A stretch of DNA of 64,000 nt from Trichoplax adhaerens (taxonomy: Eukaryota > Placozoa > Uniplacotomia > Trichoplacea > Trichoplacidae), in NCBI RefSeq assembly GCF_000150275.1, contig NW_002060950.1, positions 1,352,106-1,416,105 on the forward strand. Direction: 5' to 3'. The notes below the pieces were generated by a model that was not told the DNA's origin, made no database searches, and worked only from the letters and a program-made list of their open reading frames with translations. Each line of letters opens with the position of its first letter. The first letter of the stretch is position 1. This document shows positions 61,789-64,000 of the stretch, piece after piece. Both the position numbers and the translations under genes were made by a program.

Positions 61789-64000
61789 TTATGCCTTTTC
61801 AGTCCGAGAAAAATCAACAGAATGATCCAAATCCTCTTGTAGATATTCATCCTTTCTTCTTCTAAAGTTCCTAAAGATTCGAGGATGTTAAATTAAAAAA
61901 TTTTAACGGCCTTGTATGACAACAATTGCTACAATGATAACTTTAACCATATTTAAATAATTCTCAAGTTATGACTACTACTGAAATTAAATAATATTAG
62001 ATAAGCTAAAAGCTAGACATTGAGCTTAATCAATAAACCATAATAGTTGATAGTTGCAATAACAACATTACATCTTTGCTAACCAATTTATCGAATAGCA
62101 ACAGTTCAACATGAAATACAGATGATTTGATATTGCACTGTGCAAATTACATCATGTTCACTTAAATAGTAGTTGTAAGCATATGACAGGCAATAGAAGT
62201 ACTTACGAAAACTTTTCATCAATATTTTTCCTGAACATGTATATCCCCACTACAACAAGTAGAACAACAACAACTCCAATAATGATACCGACATATGTCC
62301 CTGCGCCGAGACCTAAACATACCATTGCAAAATAAAGGAGAATATGTTATGATACTAAACAGACGCATTATTTTAATATTTATTACAATGTACTAACTTT
62401 AGCAAGTAACAACCGATATTACAGCAACAGTATTTAACACTATATACATTTAAAAAAGTTTCATGATTACAAACATTGTGACATCAAATAGAAGACAATT
62501 ACTTATATGGTACTGCTACAGTTCTCTAGCTTAGATAAACTTTAATCTAATAGCATACCATTTCCAGATAATTTAGCAAGAGTAACACAAGAATAAGTAT
62601 CCTTTGCTAGATATTGATTTTGATTGCCACCAATGCATGAACTTCCTGGTACTTTCCGATAAACAGACGTAGTGAAAACGCTAGTATTGCTGACACATTG
62701 ACTACGATAAGTCTCCACAATTTGGCAGGTGCCATTAGCCAGAGCATTAAAGCCGTAATTACATTCAAAGTCTTCTACACCACAAGTACAATTTTGGTTG
62801 CTAACGGGACGTGAATAATCAGCTCCATTAAAGCAACAAGACGAAGGTTTTTTTACTTGGTAAACTTTACGACTACCTAACAGACAGTTTTTGGTACCAT
62901 ATTGATCTGCAGGGGTCCAATTAATATAATCATTTTCGCTACATTTGCGGATTAACAAAGGTTGGAAATATAAATTGGCGATTATCCATTCGTAGTTATT
63001 TATATGAAAATAACCATAAACACTAGCTCTCAATGATTTCGAGCCAGGCTCTGTAATAATTGTGAGGAGGGTCATAGTTTGATCAGCAATCTTGACATTG
63101 GTAAAGGTTTTACCACCGTTACAACTGTAGCTAATAAATGTTTGATTTCGTTGGGTGCCTCTTTGAGCCGTCAAGATAACTGAACCATGATCTAGTGCAG
63201 TAAAGATGTTACTGGTCGGAGAAGATTGCGCCCATGAAAATCCGCCATCGTTAGAAATGTATAGTGTAGCATTAGCTCTAGAGAATACTTTACCGTAACT
63301 ACCAAATCCTAGAACTAGTCCAGGTGCGGCGTTACTGGTGTAGACGCCGCGGTTTAAAATAGCTACACCAGTAAAGAAATTGATATGCAAGGAACATGCA
63401 GGCAATTGGCAATTAGTTGCCTTACCAAATCGATCAGTAGATGGTGCTTTTATTGTATGCCAGCTTCCACCTTTATTATATGAGATTTTGGTGACAGATG
63501 GTGGAAAAAAGCCAATGGGTGCCTTTCCAACAACTTGACTGACCATGTAGGAACCAGGTAAGCTCGCGATTCTATAAAAGCCGACATAAGCTAGGCCCCT
63601 TCGCCATGAAGAATCAGGAGCAGTAAGTATATTTGTAATAGTTCGACTAAAGAAAGCCCCACTTTGATCCGAGATGTAAAGGTTGGTCAGGTTACTTTTA
63701 TGATTAACTGCCATAACAACCTCATTATCGACAGTTTCCAATATTAGAAATCCCTAAGGACGGTATCAACCATACTATGATATTAGTTTTATAAAGGATT
63801 GTATATGACACATTATTATGAAATTATTTACAGTCATTCTCTCTTAGATCGAATTATCTATGCGTGAATAACGACTATATTTGCTGCAATTGCTAAATTT
63901 AGTACAGATATTAATTCTGTGCATTTTATAAAAATACATAAAGGGCGGCAATATCTATACAAGTTTGATAATAAAAATTTACTACAAATTTACCCGGTTT
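61789..64000 (-). CDS. sortilin-like VPS10-domain receptor, gene 3 (5' part outside window)
   Basis: The C-terminal part of a third sortilin-family receptor. Exons, in gene order: the last bases of an exon at 64000-63994 (ending CGG|GTAAAT), 63753-62559, 62312-62207, 61861-61789. All phases (0, 1, 2) match gene 1. The large exon carries the second half of the propeller (SYNKGGSW, SNDGGFSW, SYSCNGGKTF Asp boxes, ALDHGSVI, NAAPGLVLGFG) and the cysteine region (NCTCGVEDFECNYGF, YRKVPGSSCIGG). The next exon encodes a strongly hydrophobic helix (VGIIIGVVVVLLVVVGIYM). The tail exon encodes a charged, acidic tail (RRKDEYLQEDLDHS...EKA) unlike those of genes 1 and 2. The N-terminus lies beyond the window, so completeness cannot be judged. 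Expected role: ligand sorting in the secretory and endosomal system. Confidence 0.88.

Noticed and set aside
1-64000. tRNA, rRNA or telomeric repeats
   Set aside because: No cloverleaf with conserved A and B boxes, no rRNA core sequence and no TTAGGG array was seen on reading the window. A tRNAscan run would settle it.

Overview
The window looks like nuclear DNA of an early-branching animal, most likely a placozoan (Trichoplax/Hoilungia type). It is AT-rich, and its genes have GT-AG introns, metazoan signal peptides, rhodopsin-class GPCRs and VPS10/sortilin receptors. The species call is inference from gene content and from the opsin-like character of the GPCRs. There are no bacterial operons and no recognisable tRNA or rRNA genes. 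Several apparent ORF starts in this region are TTG or GTG codons inside exons, so I reassigned starts and ends by splice sites and reading phase.

Layout. 1-24.8 kb holds three rhodopsin-class GPCRs, each with its seven-helix body in one exon: 271-1395 (-, cut at its N-terminus by a 50-N gap), 13490-14449 (-, complete) and 23734-24804 (+). All three carry the opsin-type second extracellular loop (G-W-[NS]-R-Y...C..D-W) but lack the retinal-binding lysine and have C-R-Y instead of D/E-R-Y. They therefore resemble the opsin-related 'placopsin' group. The DNA between them is gene-poor and holds diverged repeats, including an LTR-like repeat present in opposite orientations near 2.1 kb and 6.9 kb.

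24.8-31.2 kb shows no gene. From 31.2 kb to the right end, the minus strand carries a tandem array of sortilin-like VPS10 receptors: gene 1 (31232-39499), a decayed C-terminal copy (42393-42986), gene 2 (47409-57398) and gene 3 (61789 to beyond the window). I rebuilt the exons from donor and acceptor sites. Intron positions and phases agree between paralogs, and the phases close without frame breaks except for one or two short exons near the N-terminus. Each complete gene encodes a signal peptide, a propeptide with furin-like sites, a ten-bladed-type VPS10 propeller with Asp-box motifs, a 10CC-type cysteine region, one membrane helix and a short cytosolic tail. The tails differ between paralogs.

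Between genes 1 and 2 lie a minisatellite, a self-complementary tract, a 143-bp tandem duplication, a broken coiled-coil reading frame, a perfect 14-bp hairpin and a fragment resembling a Penelope-like reverse transcriptase. This segment looks like the place where one array member was destroyed. No co-transcription or functional link between the GPCR cluster and the sortilin array can be shown from sequence; both are local gene-family expansions of membrane receptors.
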